Below are positions 1 through 6,206 of a stretch of DNA of 15,372 nt, one piece after another; position 1 is the stretch's first letter, and the number at the start of each line of letters is the position of its first letter. A model generated the notes under the pieces. That model saw only the letters and a list, made by a program, of their open reading frames with translations. It made no database searches and was not told where the DNA came from. This DNA is from 1XD8-76 sp051880335 (GTDB taxonomy: Bacteria; Bacillota; Clostridia; Lachnospirales; Lachnospiraceae): NCBI GenBank assembly GCA_051880335.1, contig JBJENT010000118.1, positions 1 through 15,372 of the forward strand, read 5' to 3'. Both the position numbers and the translations under genes were made by a program.

Positions 1-28
1 AATGGGACAAAAAAGTTTCATAAATATG

Positions 29-57
29 TTGACAATTCGAAAATGTGGGTGTAATAT
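29..57 (+). promoter_or_regulatory. Consensus sigma-A promoter of the cysK transcript
   Basis: A perfect -35 box TTGACA (29-34) is followed by a 17-bp spacer and a -10 box TAATAT (52-57). Transcription should start near 64, giving a leader of about 260 nt before cysK. That leader contains the small cysteine-containing ORF at 110-178 and the 17-bp repeats at 188-238, so its length fits regulation after initiation. Confidence 0.8.
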
Positions 58-71
58 CAAATCATAGCAAA

Positions 72-88
72 CCTAGTAATTAAGTAGG
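72..88. promoter_or_regulatory. Imperfect dyad just downstream of the cysK start site
   Basis: The 17 bases read ccta-gtaattaag-tagg. The outer four bases on each side are complementary, and two inner pairs also match around a central AT-rich core. Its position about 8 bases after the predicted transcription start is suitable for a repressor such as a CymR/Rrf2-type sulfur regulator. That identity is only an inference from the gene it precedes. The dyad is imperfect and could be chance. Confidence 0.25.
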
Positions 89-109
89 AAATAAAAAGAG
101 GAACGAAAC

Positions 110-178
110 ATGGTAACGAAAATGATTTTTTTGACATGTAGAATCACGAAAACAGATCGATGTTGTAGCAATCCTTAA
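110..178 (+). CDS. Putative cysteine-sensing leader peptide (22 aa)
   Basis: A 22-codon ORF starts with ATG at 110 behind a purine-rich site (agagga, 97-102) and ends at TAA 176-178, inside the 5' leader of cysK. It encodes Cys at residue 10 and two consecutive Cys (residues 18-19, codons TGT TGT at 161-166), ending RCCSNP-stop. Three Cys in 22 residues, with a tandem pair near the end, is what an amino-acid-sensing leader peptide for a cysteine synthase gene should look like. Ribosomes short of Cys-tRNA would stall at codons 18-19. Polycysteine small ORFs acting as cysteine-responsive attenuators are known in mycobacteria; applying that mechanism here is inference. No classical terminator or T-box is visible between it and cysK, so control may instead act through Rho, RNA pairing or translation. 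Confidence 0.65.
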   Translation: MVTKMIFLTCRITKTDRCCSNP

Positions 179-187
179 TTGATATAG

Positions 188-238
188 CAGCAACTTAGGA
201 ACAACAGCAACTTAAGAACAGCAGCAACTTATGAACAG
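188..238 (+). repeat. Three 17-bp tandem repeats in the cysK leader
   Basis: Three consecutive 17-bp units (188-204, 205-221, 222-238) share the form cagcaacttaNgaacaR, differing at two or three positions. A degenerate fourth similarity lies at about 256-272. The array begins ten bases after the stop codon of the leader ORF. Each unit contains GCAAC, which can pair with GUUGU in the tandem Cys codons (162-166). The region is A-rich, poor in G and apparently unstructured. The rest of the leader to 322 shows nothing else beyond the cysK ribosome-binding site. Confidence 0.75.
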
Positions 239-322
239 TAGGAAAACAATTCAAAAGTAACTTAGAGACAACAGAAAGTTATCTGAAAAACAAATATAAT
301 AATCGTATAGGAGGAATTTATC

Positions 323-1252
323 ATGGCAATTTATAAGAACGTAACAGAATTAGTAGGAAATACACCATTACTTGAGGCTGGCAATTTTAGTAAAAAGTTA
401 GATTTACCACAGAACATTTTGGCAAAATTGGAGTACTTCAATCCTGCAGGAAGTGTAAAGGATCGTATTGCAAAAGCAATCATTCTGGATGCTCTGGAAA
501 GCGGCAAACTTACAAAGGATTCCGTAATCATTGAGCCAACAAGCGGAAATACAGGTATCGGGCTTGCTTCAGTAGCTACTTCACTGGGAATCCGTATTAT
601 CATCACCATGCCTGAGACGATGAGCGTGGAAAGAAGAAATCTGATGAAAGCATATGGCGCAGAACTGGTGCTGACGGAAGGCTCTAAAGGAATGAAGGGT
701 GCCATCGCAAAAGCAGAAGAGCTGGCAGCAGAGATTCCAAACAGCTTTATTCCGGGACAGTTTGTCAATCCGGTTAATCCGAAAGCACACAGAGAAACGA
801 CAGGACCTGAAATCTGGAAAGATACCGATGGCAAGGTAGATATCTTTGTAGCAGGTGTAGGTACCGGCGGAACTATTACCGGTGTTGGCGAATATCTGAA
901 ATCCCAGAATCCTAATGTAAAAATAGTAGCAGTTGAACCTGCTTCTTCACCGGTATTATCAGAAGGAAAAGCAGGAGCACATAAGATTCAGGGTATTGGT
1001 GCCGGTTTTGTACCGGATACACTGAATACAAAGATTTACGATGAAATCATCAAAGTAGAAAATGAAGATGCCTTCGAAACAGGACGTGCATTTGCAAGAT
1101 CTGAAGGTATCCTGATCGGTATTTCTTCCGGTGCAGCACTCTGGGCAGCCGCAGAGCTTGCAAAGCGTGAAGAAAATAAAGGAAAAGTCATTGTTGCGCT
1201 TCTTCCTGATACCGGTGACAGATATTTATCCACACCATTATACGCAGATTAA
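323..1252 (+). CDS. cysK: Cysteine synthase A (O-acetylserine sulfhydrylase)
   Basis: This PLP enzyme makes L-cysteine from O-acetylserine and sulfide in the cytoplasm. At 309 aa it has the usual family length. The PLP-binding Lys is K46 in NPAGSVKDR, the substrate loop TSGNTG is at 73-78, the glycine-rich PLP-phosphate loop GTGGT is at 180-184, and the C-terminal PDTGDRYLST motif is present. The ATG at 323 follows AGGAGG (309-314) at good spacing. The gene is preceded by its own consensus promoter and a 260-nt leader carrying a Cys-rich small ORF, so expression is probably cysteine-responsive. A hairpin terminator follows, making it monocistronic. The sulfite reductase at 4436-5989 could supply its sulfide. 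CysK is favoured over CysM because the motif is PDTGDRYLST, but the A/B isozyme distinction is not absolute. Confidence 0.96.
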   Translation: MAIYKNVTELVGNTPLLEAGNFSKKLDLPQNILAKLEYFNPAGSVKDRIAKAIILDALESGKLTKDSVIIEPTSGNTGIGLASVATSLGIRIIITMPETMSVERRNLMKAYGAELVLTEGSKGMKGAIAKAEELAAEIPNSFIPGQFVNPVNPKAHRETTGPEIWKDTDGKVDIFVAGVGTGGTITGVGEYLKSQNPNVKIVAVEPASSPVLSEGKAGAHKIQGIGAGFVPDTLNTKIYDEIIKVENEDAFETGRAFARSEGILIGISSGAALWAAAELAKREENKGKVIVALLPDTGDRYLSTPLYAD

Positions 1253-1314
1253 TGGGAAAAGTTTTTCTGGCGGATAAGAAGAAAAATATCGTTAAATAAG
1301 ATGGAAATAAAGAT

Positions 1315-1370
1315 ATGCACAAGATTAGTTTGTCGAAAAAAATGTAGACAACGATCTTGTGCATTTTCTG
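1315..1370 (+). terminator. Intrinsic terminator after cysK
   Basis: An 11-bp perfect stem (atgcacaagat at 1315-1325 with atcttgtgcat at 1354-1364) encloses an inner imperfect pairing of gtttgtc with gacaac. It is followed by a T-rich tail (ttttctgtt). The stem plus tail, 60 bases after the cysK stop, supports termination, although the tail is interrupted. The rest of the 1253-1461 gap holds no convincing gene; a TAGAAT at 1411-1416 could be the -10 of the next gene but lacks a clear -35 box. Confidence 0.7.
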
Positions 1371-1461
1371 TTATGTAGACAAGCCAGGTGCATAAAAAGG
1401 TGTTTTGTATTAGAATAGAGGTAACTCTTCAGCATCCACCGCATATACATAGGAGACAAAA

Positions 1462-3027
1462 ATGGACGTACAATACACAAGTGACCGGGATGAAAAACAA
1501 CTGCTTATCAGAAAAATATGTCTGATTCTGCTTGCCTGCGTAGGAACGGTGTTTCTGCTGGAAATGCTGTTTGTAGTGTACCTGCTGATCTGGCCGGTGC
1601 AGGCAAAAACAGATGAACTTACCCTGGAACTTGGGGATGAGCTTACAGAAGATGCCGGCGAGTACTTAAATGGAACGGATTTTTCACTAAGGTTTGCCAC
1701 AGTAGATACGTCCGGAGTTAATTCGAATGAACTGGGTGTCTATACCGCTTTCTGCAGTCATGGAATGAAAGAATATTCTTATCGGATTTACGTTGTGGAT
1801 ACCACTGCACCGGAAGTAACTCTGAAAAAAGAAAAAATATATCTGGCGAAAGGTGTCCGATACGAACCGGAGGATTTGATTGAGAAGGCAGAAGATCTGT
1901 CCGGTGAAATAACTTTCCAGGCAGTTAGTGGACTCGGACAACAGGAGCGGGATTATGTTCTTTGGGATGAGATTGGAGAACGGGAAATCCAAATTCTGGT
2001 TTCTGACTTATCTGGGAATGTAGCCAGAGAACAGATTACAGTAACAGTAGACACAGCACCGGAGATAAATGGTGTTGGGGACTGCTATGTGGCAGTTGGA
2101 ACGGAGCATGATCTGACCAGGAACGTAGAAGTGCTGGATGATGTGGATGGCAATCTGACATCTCAGATGACCATTGACACTGGGAATTTGGACTGGCAGA
2201 CAGAGGGAGACTATGATGTCGTTTACTCGGCTGTGGATCAATACGGGCTTTGTACAGAAGAGACAGGTCATGTACATGTGCTTTCCCAGGATGCTTTGGC
2301 TGATCTGATTGCGACCAGAACGATTAACCGGAAGGATGATTGTATCGAGGGCGCAGTCAATTTATACTGTGCCGGAGCGGCACAGATGGCTAGTCTGCAG
2401 GATCAGGAAGAATATATGCTTCCCAGTCTGGTACATATTTTTATAAACAAAAGTAATGGCTGGGCCAAAGGAAGTGGATTTATTATTGATATCCGGGATG
2501 ATTATGTGTACATATGCAGTAATGAACATGTGCTTCGGGAAAGAGGAACGGATTACAAGATTTACTTTTTCGATGGCAGCAGTGCACCTTATGAAGTCGT
2601 TGATAAAAATGCGGATGAAGATATTGGATTTGCCAGAGTGAATATCGGGGATATACCGGTGGAAACATTGGATATGTTGCAAAGTGTGCAGATCGATATG
2701 AACCGGTATGAAGAGGCAAAACAGGGCGGCATTCCACTTTTTATGGAAATCCTGAATAAAGATGGTCTGGATTATGTACAGGAAGGTGAAAGTGTTGGAC
2801 TCTCAGATGAATTTTATCTGCTGGATTCGCCGACTCTGCGATTTACAGTAAAACTGGTGTCAGGCAATTCCGGTTCTGCGATTTTAGATCAGTATGGCAA
2901 TGTGGTAGCCATGGCGGTGGGTACCTATTGGGAGACCGGAAAGGGAACACACTATTTTGGAGTGACGGTGGATCATATTCTGGAATTGTATGAATCGATG
3001 ACTGGGAATGATCTGTATACCAGGTAG
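1462..3027 (+). CDS. Membrane-anchored Ig-like-domain trypsin-like serine protease
   Basis: The 521-aa product has a charged cytoplasmic N-terminus, one membrane segment at about residues 18-44, and a long extracellular part. Residues about 50-280 hold two or three Ig-like/DUF5011-type beta-sandwich repeats, recognisable by the recurrent ends (VVDTTAPEV, VTVDTAPEI) and D-x-D-G-N phrases. The C-terminal 200 residues are a chymotrypsin-fold peptidase: His356 in NEHV, Asp387 in DEDIGFARV and Ser470 in GNSGSA form a plausible complete triad. The ATG at 1462 follows AGGAG (1451-1455). The family resembles surface serine proteases with adhesion-like stalks; the substrate is unknown. It lies between cysteine genes but has its own position behind the cysK terminator, so a role in sulfur metabolism is not implied. 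No promoter with a clear -35 was found and no terminator follows it. Confidence 0.8.
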   Translation: MDVQYTSDRDEKQLLIRKICLILLACVGTVFLLEMLFVVYLLIWPVQAKTDELTLELGDELTEDAGEYLNGTDFSLRFATVDTSGVNSNELGVYTAFCSHGMKEYSYRIYVVDTTAPEVTLKKEKIYLAKGVRYEPEDLIEKAEDLSGEITFQAVSGLGQQERDYVLWDEIGEREIQILVSDLSGNVAREQITVTVDTAPEINGVGDCYVAVGTEHDLTRNVEVLDDVDGNLTSQMTIDTGNLDWQTEGDYDVVYSAVDQYGLCTEETGHVHVLSQDALADLIATRTINRKDDCIEGAVNLYCAGAAQMASLQDQEEYMLPSLVHIFINKSNGWAKGSGFIIDIRDDYVYICSNEHVLRERGTDYKIYFFDGSSAPYEVVDKNADEDIGFARVNIGDIPVETLDMLQSVQIDMNRYEEAKQGGIPLFMEILNKDGLDYVQEGESVGLSDEFYLLDSPTLRFTVKLVSGNSGSAILDQYGNVVAMAVGTYWETGKGTHYFGVTVDHILELYESMTGNDLYTR

Positions 3028-3061
3028 TGCAGTGGGCGCCGTGGGGATGATCTGCTTCCCG

Positions 3062-3090
3062 TTGACAGCATATCACCGATTCGATAAAAT
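3062..3090 (+). promoter_or_regulatory. Consensus promoter of the symporter-sulfite reductase unit
   Basis: TTGACA (3062-3067), a 17-bp spacer and TAAAAT (3085-3090) form a near-perfect sigma-A promoter. Transcription should start near 3097, about 50 bases before the symporter start. The short leader holds no evident riboswitch. Confidence 0.75.
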
Positions 3091-3147
3091 ATATAAGGTT
3101 AAAAAAGGGGAGAAAAGAAGCTTAAGTGTATGCACAAAGGAGGAAAT

Positions 3148-4398
3148 ATGTCACAGGAAGTACAAACAAAAGAAAAGAAAAAAGGAAAAGCACAGCATAT
3201 AACACTTGCCATATTTATTGGACTGGTATTGGGTATCCTGTTTGGTATTTTTATGCCGGGCAGATACGATGGACTTTTACCGGTTATTGATCTGATCAGC
3301 TCGCTTTATATGAATGCACTGCGTATGATGATTTATCCGCTTGTATTCTGTTCCCTGATTGTTGGTATTCAGGGTATCGGAAGTGTATCTGCAACAGGAC
3401 GGGTTGGCTTTCAGTCTGTTCTTTATTATTGCATGACAACATTATTTGCCAGCCTGCTTGGTTTATTCCTGCCAAGAATGTTAGGGGTTGGTAAGGGAGT
3501 AAACATCACCATGGCAGAAGCAGATATTGAAGCGACACAGTTTACAAGCCTTCTGGATACGGTAAAGGGACTTATTCCATCCAATCCAATCGCCAGCTTT
3601 GCAAACGGGGATATGCTTCAGGTACTGGTATTTGCTATTATTATCGGTATCACATCTCTGACGATTGGTAAAAAGGCAGAGCCTTTTGTAAAAGTATGTG
3701 AATCCATCAATGAAATCGCTATTAAGATTGTAACAGTAGTTATGTATTTTACACCAATCGGTGTATTTTGCTCCATCGCAGGCGTTGTTTATGCAAATGG
3801 TACAGAGACCATTTTAGCACTGGCCGGTGTTTTAATTGCGCTTTATGTGACAATGCTTATATATGTAATCGTAATATATGGTGGTATGGTTAAACTGATC
3901 GGTAAGGTAAGCATGAGAGAGTTCTTCTCCAAGGTTATGCCGGCAGCATTGAATGCATTCGGCACATGCTCCAGTTCCGCAACTCTTCCGATTTCAAAGA
4001 AATGTGCGGATGAACTGGGTGTTCCAAATGAGATCTCATCTTTATCTCTGCCCCTTGGTGCAACCATCAATATGGATGCGGTTTCCATTCTGATGTCTTT
4101 CATGATCGTATTCTTTGCCAATGCATGTGGCGTAGAAGTAAATCTTGGACTGATGGTTGTGATTATGCTGAGTAACACACTGCTTTCCATTGGTACACCG
4201 GGCGTTCCGGGTGGTGCCATTGCCAGCTTCGCAGCACTTTCTGCCATCGCGGGTCTGCCGGCAGGTATTATGGGTGTGTATATCAGTGTAAATACACTTT
4301 GCGATATGGGAGCGACCTGTGCCAATGTGCTGGGTGACCTTGCCTGCTCAACAGCTATGAAAGAAACCGTGAAGCTGACAAAGGAAACCGCTGAATAA
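3148..4398 (+). CDS. DAACS-family sodium:amino acid/dicarboxylate symporter, neutral-substrate type
   Basis: This 416-aa integral membrane protein belongs to the glutamate transporter (GltPh/GltP/TcyP/SstT) superfamily, which couples solute uptake to Na+ or H+. Family hallmarks are the serine-rich hairpin SSSATLP, GATINMD in TM7, GTPGVPGG in hairpin 2, and DMGxxxxNVxGD in TM8 (residues 386-397). The ATG at 3148 is preferred over an in-frame ATG at 3130 because AAAGGAGG (3136-3143) sits just before it. In TM8 the GltPh position R397, which binds the substrate side-chain carboxylate, is Ala389, and the D390 position is Asn382. This argues against glutamate, aspartate or dicarboxylates and for a neutral amino acid or cystine. 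A 37-base gap separates it from the sulfite reductase, with which it is probably co-transcribed, so cystine, cysteine or serine uptake is an attractive inference. The exact substrate cannot be read from the sequence. Confidence 0.85.
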   Translation: MSQEVQTKEKKKGKAQHITLAIFIGLVLGILFGIFMPGRYDGLLPVIDLISSLYMNALRMMIYPLVFCSLIVGIQGIGSVSATGRVGFQSVLYYCMTTLFASLLGLFLPRMLGVGKGVNITMAEADIEATQFTSLLDTVKGLIPSNPIASFANGDMLQVLVFAIIIGITSLTIGKKAEPFVKVCESINEIAIKIVTVVMYFTPIGVFCSIAGVVYANGTETILALAGVLIALYVTMLIYVIVIYGGMVKLIGKVSMREFFSKVMPAALNAFGTCSSSATLPISKKCADELGVPNEISSLSLPLGATINMDAVSILMSFMIVFFANACGVEVNLGLMVVIMLSNTLLSIGTPGVPGGAIASFAALSAIAGLPAGIMGVYISVNTLCDMGATCANVLGDLACSTAMKETVKLTKETAE

Positions 4399-4435
4399 AG
4401 AAATACATTGCACCAGATGCAGTGAAGGAGAAAAC

Positions 4436-5989
4436 ATGCAGAGAATTGATAAAGAAACATGGAAAAATGATCTTCCCGCATTTCGGGAAAAAACAGAAGC
4501 CTTTTATGCCGGTGAGGTAAAAATGGGAGAATATAAAGGATTCTCTGGATATTACGGAAGTTATGCACAGAAGGGCGGAAAGGCCAACATGCTGCGTCTT
4601 CGTATGCCGGCCGGACGTGTGACCAAAGAAAAACTGGCATTTGTAGCCGGAACGATTCGGAAATATAATGTCCCAAGGGCACATTTTACTACATGCCAGA
4701 CGATACAGCTGCATGATTTGGATAAAGATATGGTTTACAACATCATGGAAGAAGCAATCGACAATGGAATCATAACCATTGGCGGCGGCGGTGATTTCCC
4801 AAGAAATGTGATGTGTTCTCCTTTATCCGGTGTGGAGAAAGAGGAGTATTTTGATGTGCTGCCATATGCAGAGGCAGCCGGTGCCTTTCTGATGCAGTTT
4901 ATCAAAGCAGAAAAAATGCCAAGAAAACTGAAAGTATGTTTTTCCAACTCTCCTGCAAACCTTACCCATGCAACCTTCCGGGATCTGGGATTTGTCGCTA
5001 CAGAAGAGAAGAAATTTGATGTGTACAGTGCAGGCGGACTTGGAAACAATCCACGTCTGGGTGTGAAAGTGGCTGAGGGCATCGATCCCGAAATGATCTG
5101 CTACTATATCAAAGCAATGTGGCTTACCTTCCGTGCTTATGGCGATTATGAAAATCGTGGACATGCACGTACCAGATATATGCAGGAAATTCTGGGTGGA
5201 GCAGAAGAATATAAAAAGGCTTATCTGGAAAAACTGCAGGAAGTTCTGGATAGCGGAGAAGATTTAAAAATCAAAGTAGAGGAAAAAACAATCACCAAGA
5301 AAGGTGACGGAAGTGTCATTTCTGGAAGCCGGATCATGGAGCAGAAACAGGATGGACTTTATACTGTAATCTGGCACCCAATTGGTGGACAGCCTTCTAT
5401 GGACAGCCTGTGTGCACTCAGTGATATCATTGCTGATATGGAAGATGTTGAAATGCGCCTGTCACCGGATGAGGCAGCATATATTGTCAATTTAACCGGA
5501 ACAGAAGCGGAAAAAGTTTTGAAGGCAACAGCAGACAGTGCGGAAACCATTTTTGAGACATCGGTAAGCTGTATCGGAGCAAGCACCTGCCAGGTCGGCG
5601 TAAGAGATTCCCAGGCACTTCTGCATGCCTGTGTGGATGCGGTAAGGAAGGCAGGTATTCCGGATGGTGCATTGCCACAGATTCATATTTCCGGATGCCC
5701 ATCCTCCTGCGGAACCCATCAGGTTGGAAAAATCGGATTCCGAGGCGGCATGAAACGTGTGGATGGGAAACCAGCCTCTGCCTTTGTTATGGTAATTGCC
5801 GGCTGCGAAAAGCAGGGAGCAGAAGTATTGGGCACGGAAGTAGGTGCCATTCTGGAAGAAGAGATTCCGGAATTCCTGGTAAAACTGGGAAAAACTGTAG
5901 CCGAAAGCGGCCTGGATTATGATAGCTGGATTGCAAAAAACCGGGCTCAGTTCGATGAGATCGCAACTGGATATCTGGCTGAGAAGTAA
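4436..5989 (+). CDS. Nitrite/sulfite reductase, siroheme [4Fe-4S] hemoprotein
   Basis: The 517-aa protein reduces sulfite to sulfide (or nitrite to ammonia) by six electrons on a coupled siroheme-[4Fe-4S] centre, probably taking electrons from ferredoxin because no flavoprotein subunit is adjacent. The cluster ligands are visible as C-x5-C (Cys379, Cys385) and C-x3-C (Cys421, Cys425). Two ferredoxin-like half-domains are recognisable, near residues 45-100 and 305-370. Active-site bases expected from the E. coli CysI family are present as Arg123 (PRNVMC) and Lys164/Lys166 (PRKLK), but the usual TTRQ motif reads TTCQ, with Cys87 in place of Arg. The ATG at 4436 follows GAAGGAG (4424-4430). It is probably in an operon with the upstream symporter and ends at a strong terminator. 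Sulfite is favoured over nitrite because of nearby cysK. Confidence 0.88.
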   Translation: MQRIDKETWKNDLPAFREKTEAFYAGEVKMGEYKGFSGYYGSYAQKGGKANMLRLRMPAGRVTKEKLAFVAGTIRKYNVPRAHFTTCQTIQLHDLDKDMVYNIMEEAIDNGIITIGGGGDFPRNVMCSPLSGVEKEEYFDVLPYAEAAGAFLMQFIKAEKMPRKLKVCFSNSPANLTHATFRDLGFVATEEKKFDVYSAGGLGNNPRLGVKVAEGIDPEMICYYIKAMWLTFRAYGDYENRGHARTRYMQEILGGAEEYKKAYLEKLQEVLDSGEDLKIKVEEKTITKKGDGSVISGSRIMEQKQDGLYTVIWHPIGGQPSMDSLCALSDIIADMEDVEMRLSPDEAAYIVNLTGTEAEKVLKATADSAETIFETSVSCIGASTCQVGVRDSQALLHACVDAVRKAGIPDGALPQIHISGCPSSCGTHQVGKIGFRGGMKRVDGKPASAFVMVIAGCEKQGAEVLGTEVGAILEEEIPEFLVKLGKTVAESGLDYDSWIAKNRAQFDEIATGYLAEK

Positions 5990-6053
5990 ATGAATGGTGA
6001 ATCATATAGCATTTGCTTCGAAGTGATCTGAATAGAATACAGAGAAATGGAAG

Positions 6054-6100
6054 TCCCGAAGGGATGTGGCTGATAAAGCAATATCCTTTCGGGGTTTTTT
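6054..6100 (+). terminator. Strong intrinsic terminator after the sulfite reductase
   Basis: A stem of about 11 bp with one G-U pair (cccgaagggat, 6055-6065, with atcctttcggg, 6083-6093) is followed directly by six T (6095-6100). It closes the symporter-reductase transcript. Confidence 0.9.
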
Positions 6101-6110
6101 ATATAATAGG

Positions 6111-6134
6111 AAATTCCTCCTTCCGGAGGAATTT
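6111..6134. repeat. Perfect 10-bp inverted repeat upstream of the export operon promoter
   Basis: The arms aaattcctcc (6111-6120) and ggaggaattt (6125-6134) are perfectly complementary around a 4-base loop. It lies between the terminator and the -35 box of the next promoter. No T-run follows it on either strand, so it is not a canonical terminator; it could be a backup stem or a protein-binding dyad. Confidence 0.6.
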
Positions 6135-6138
6135 ATAA

Positions 6139-6168
6139 TTGACAAAGGGCATGATACTGTGTTAGATT
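6139..6168 (+). promoter_or_regulatory. Promoter of the MFS/ABC export operon
   Basis: TTGACA (6139-6144) is followed, after 18 bases, by TAGATT (6163-6168), which is preceded by TGT as in an extended -10 element. The -10 box is weak, which suits a regulated promoter. The TetR-like operator at 6172-6188 begins just after it, over the expected transcription start. Confidence 0.6.
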
Positions 6169-6171
6169 ATT

Positions 6172-6188
6172 ACCGACAGGTAGTCGGT
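6172..6188. promoter_or_regulatory. TetR/AcrR-type operator
   Basis: The sequence accgac-aggta-gtcggt is a perfect 6-bp inverted repeat around a 5-base centre. ACCGAC/GTCGGT dyads are typical binding sites of TetR-family repressors of efflux genes. It overlaps the predicted start of transcription and ends shortly before the AAAGGAGG of the MFS gene, so a bound repressor would block transcription. No TetR gene is seen in this window, so the regulator must be encoded elsewhere. Confidence 0.7.
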
Positions 6189-6206
6189 CGATAAAGGAGG
6201 AAGCAT

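Noticed and set aside
295..300. TATAAT just upstream of cysK as a second promoter
   Set aside because: No -35 box lies at the right distance, and a start near 306 would leave almost no leader before the AGGAGG at 309-314.
1252..1299. A 15-codon ORF overlapping the cysK stop codon
   Set aside because: It has no ribosome-binding site of its own, a low-complexity lysine-rich product and lies just before the terminator; nothing supports it beyond an open frame.
3843..4714. Long open frames on the minus strand opposite the symporter and sulfite reductase
   Set aside because: They are antisense shadows of genes with clear family motifs and have no ribosome-binding site or recognisable domains.
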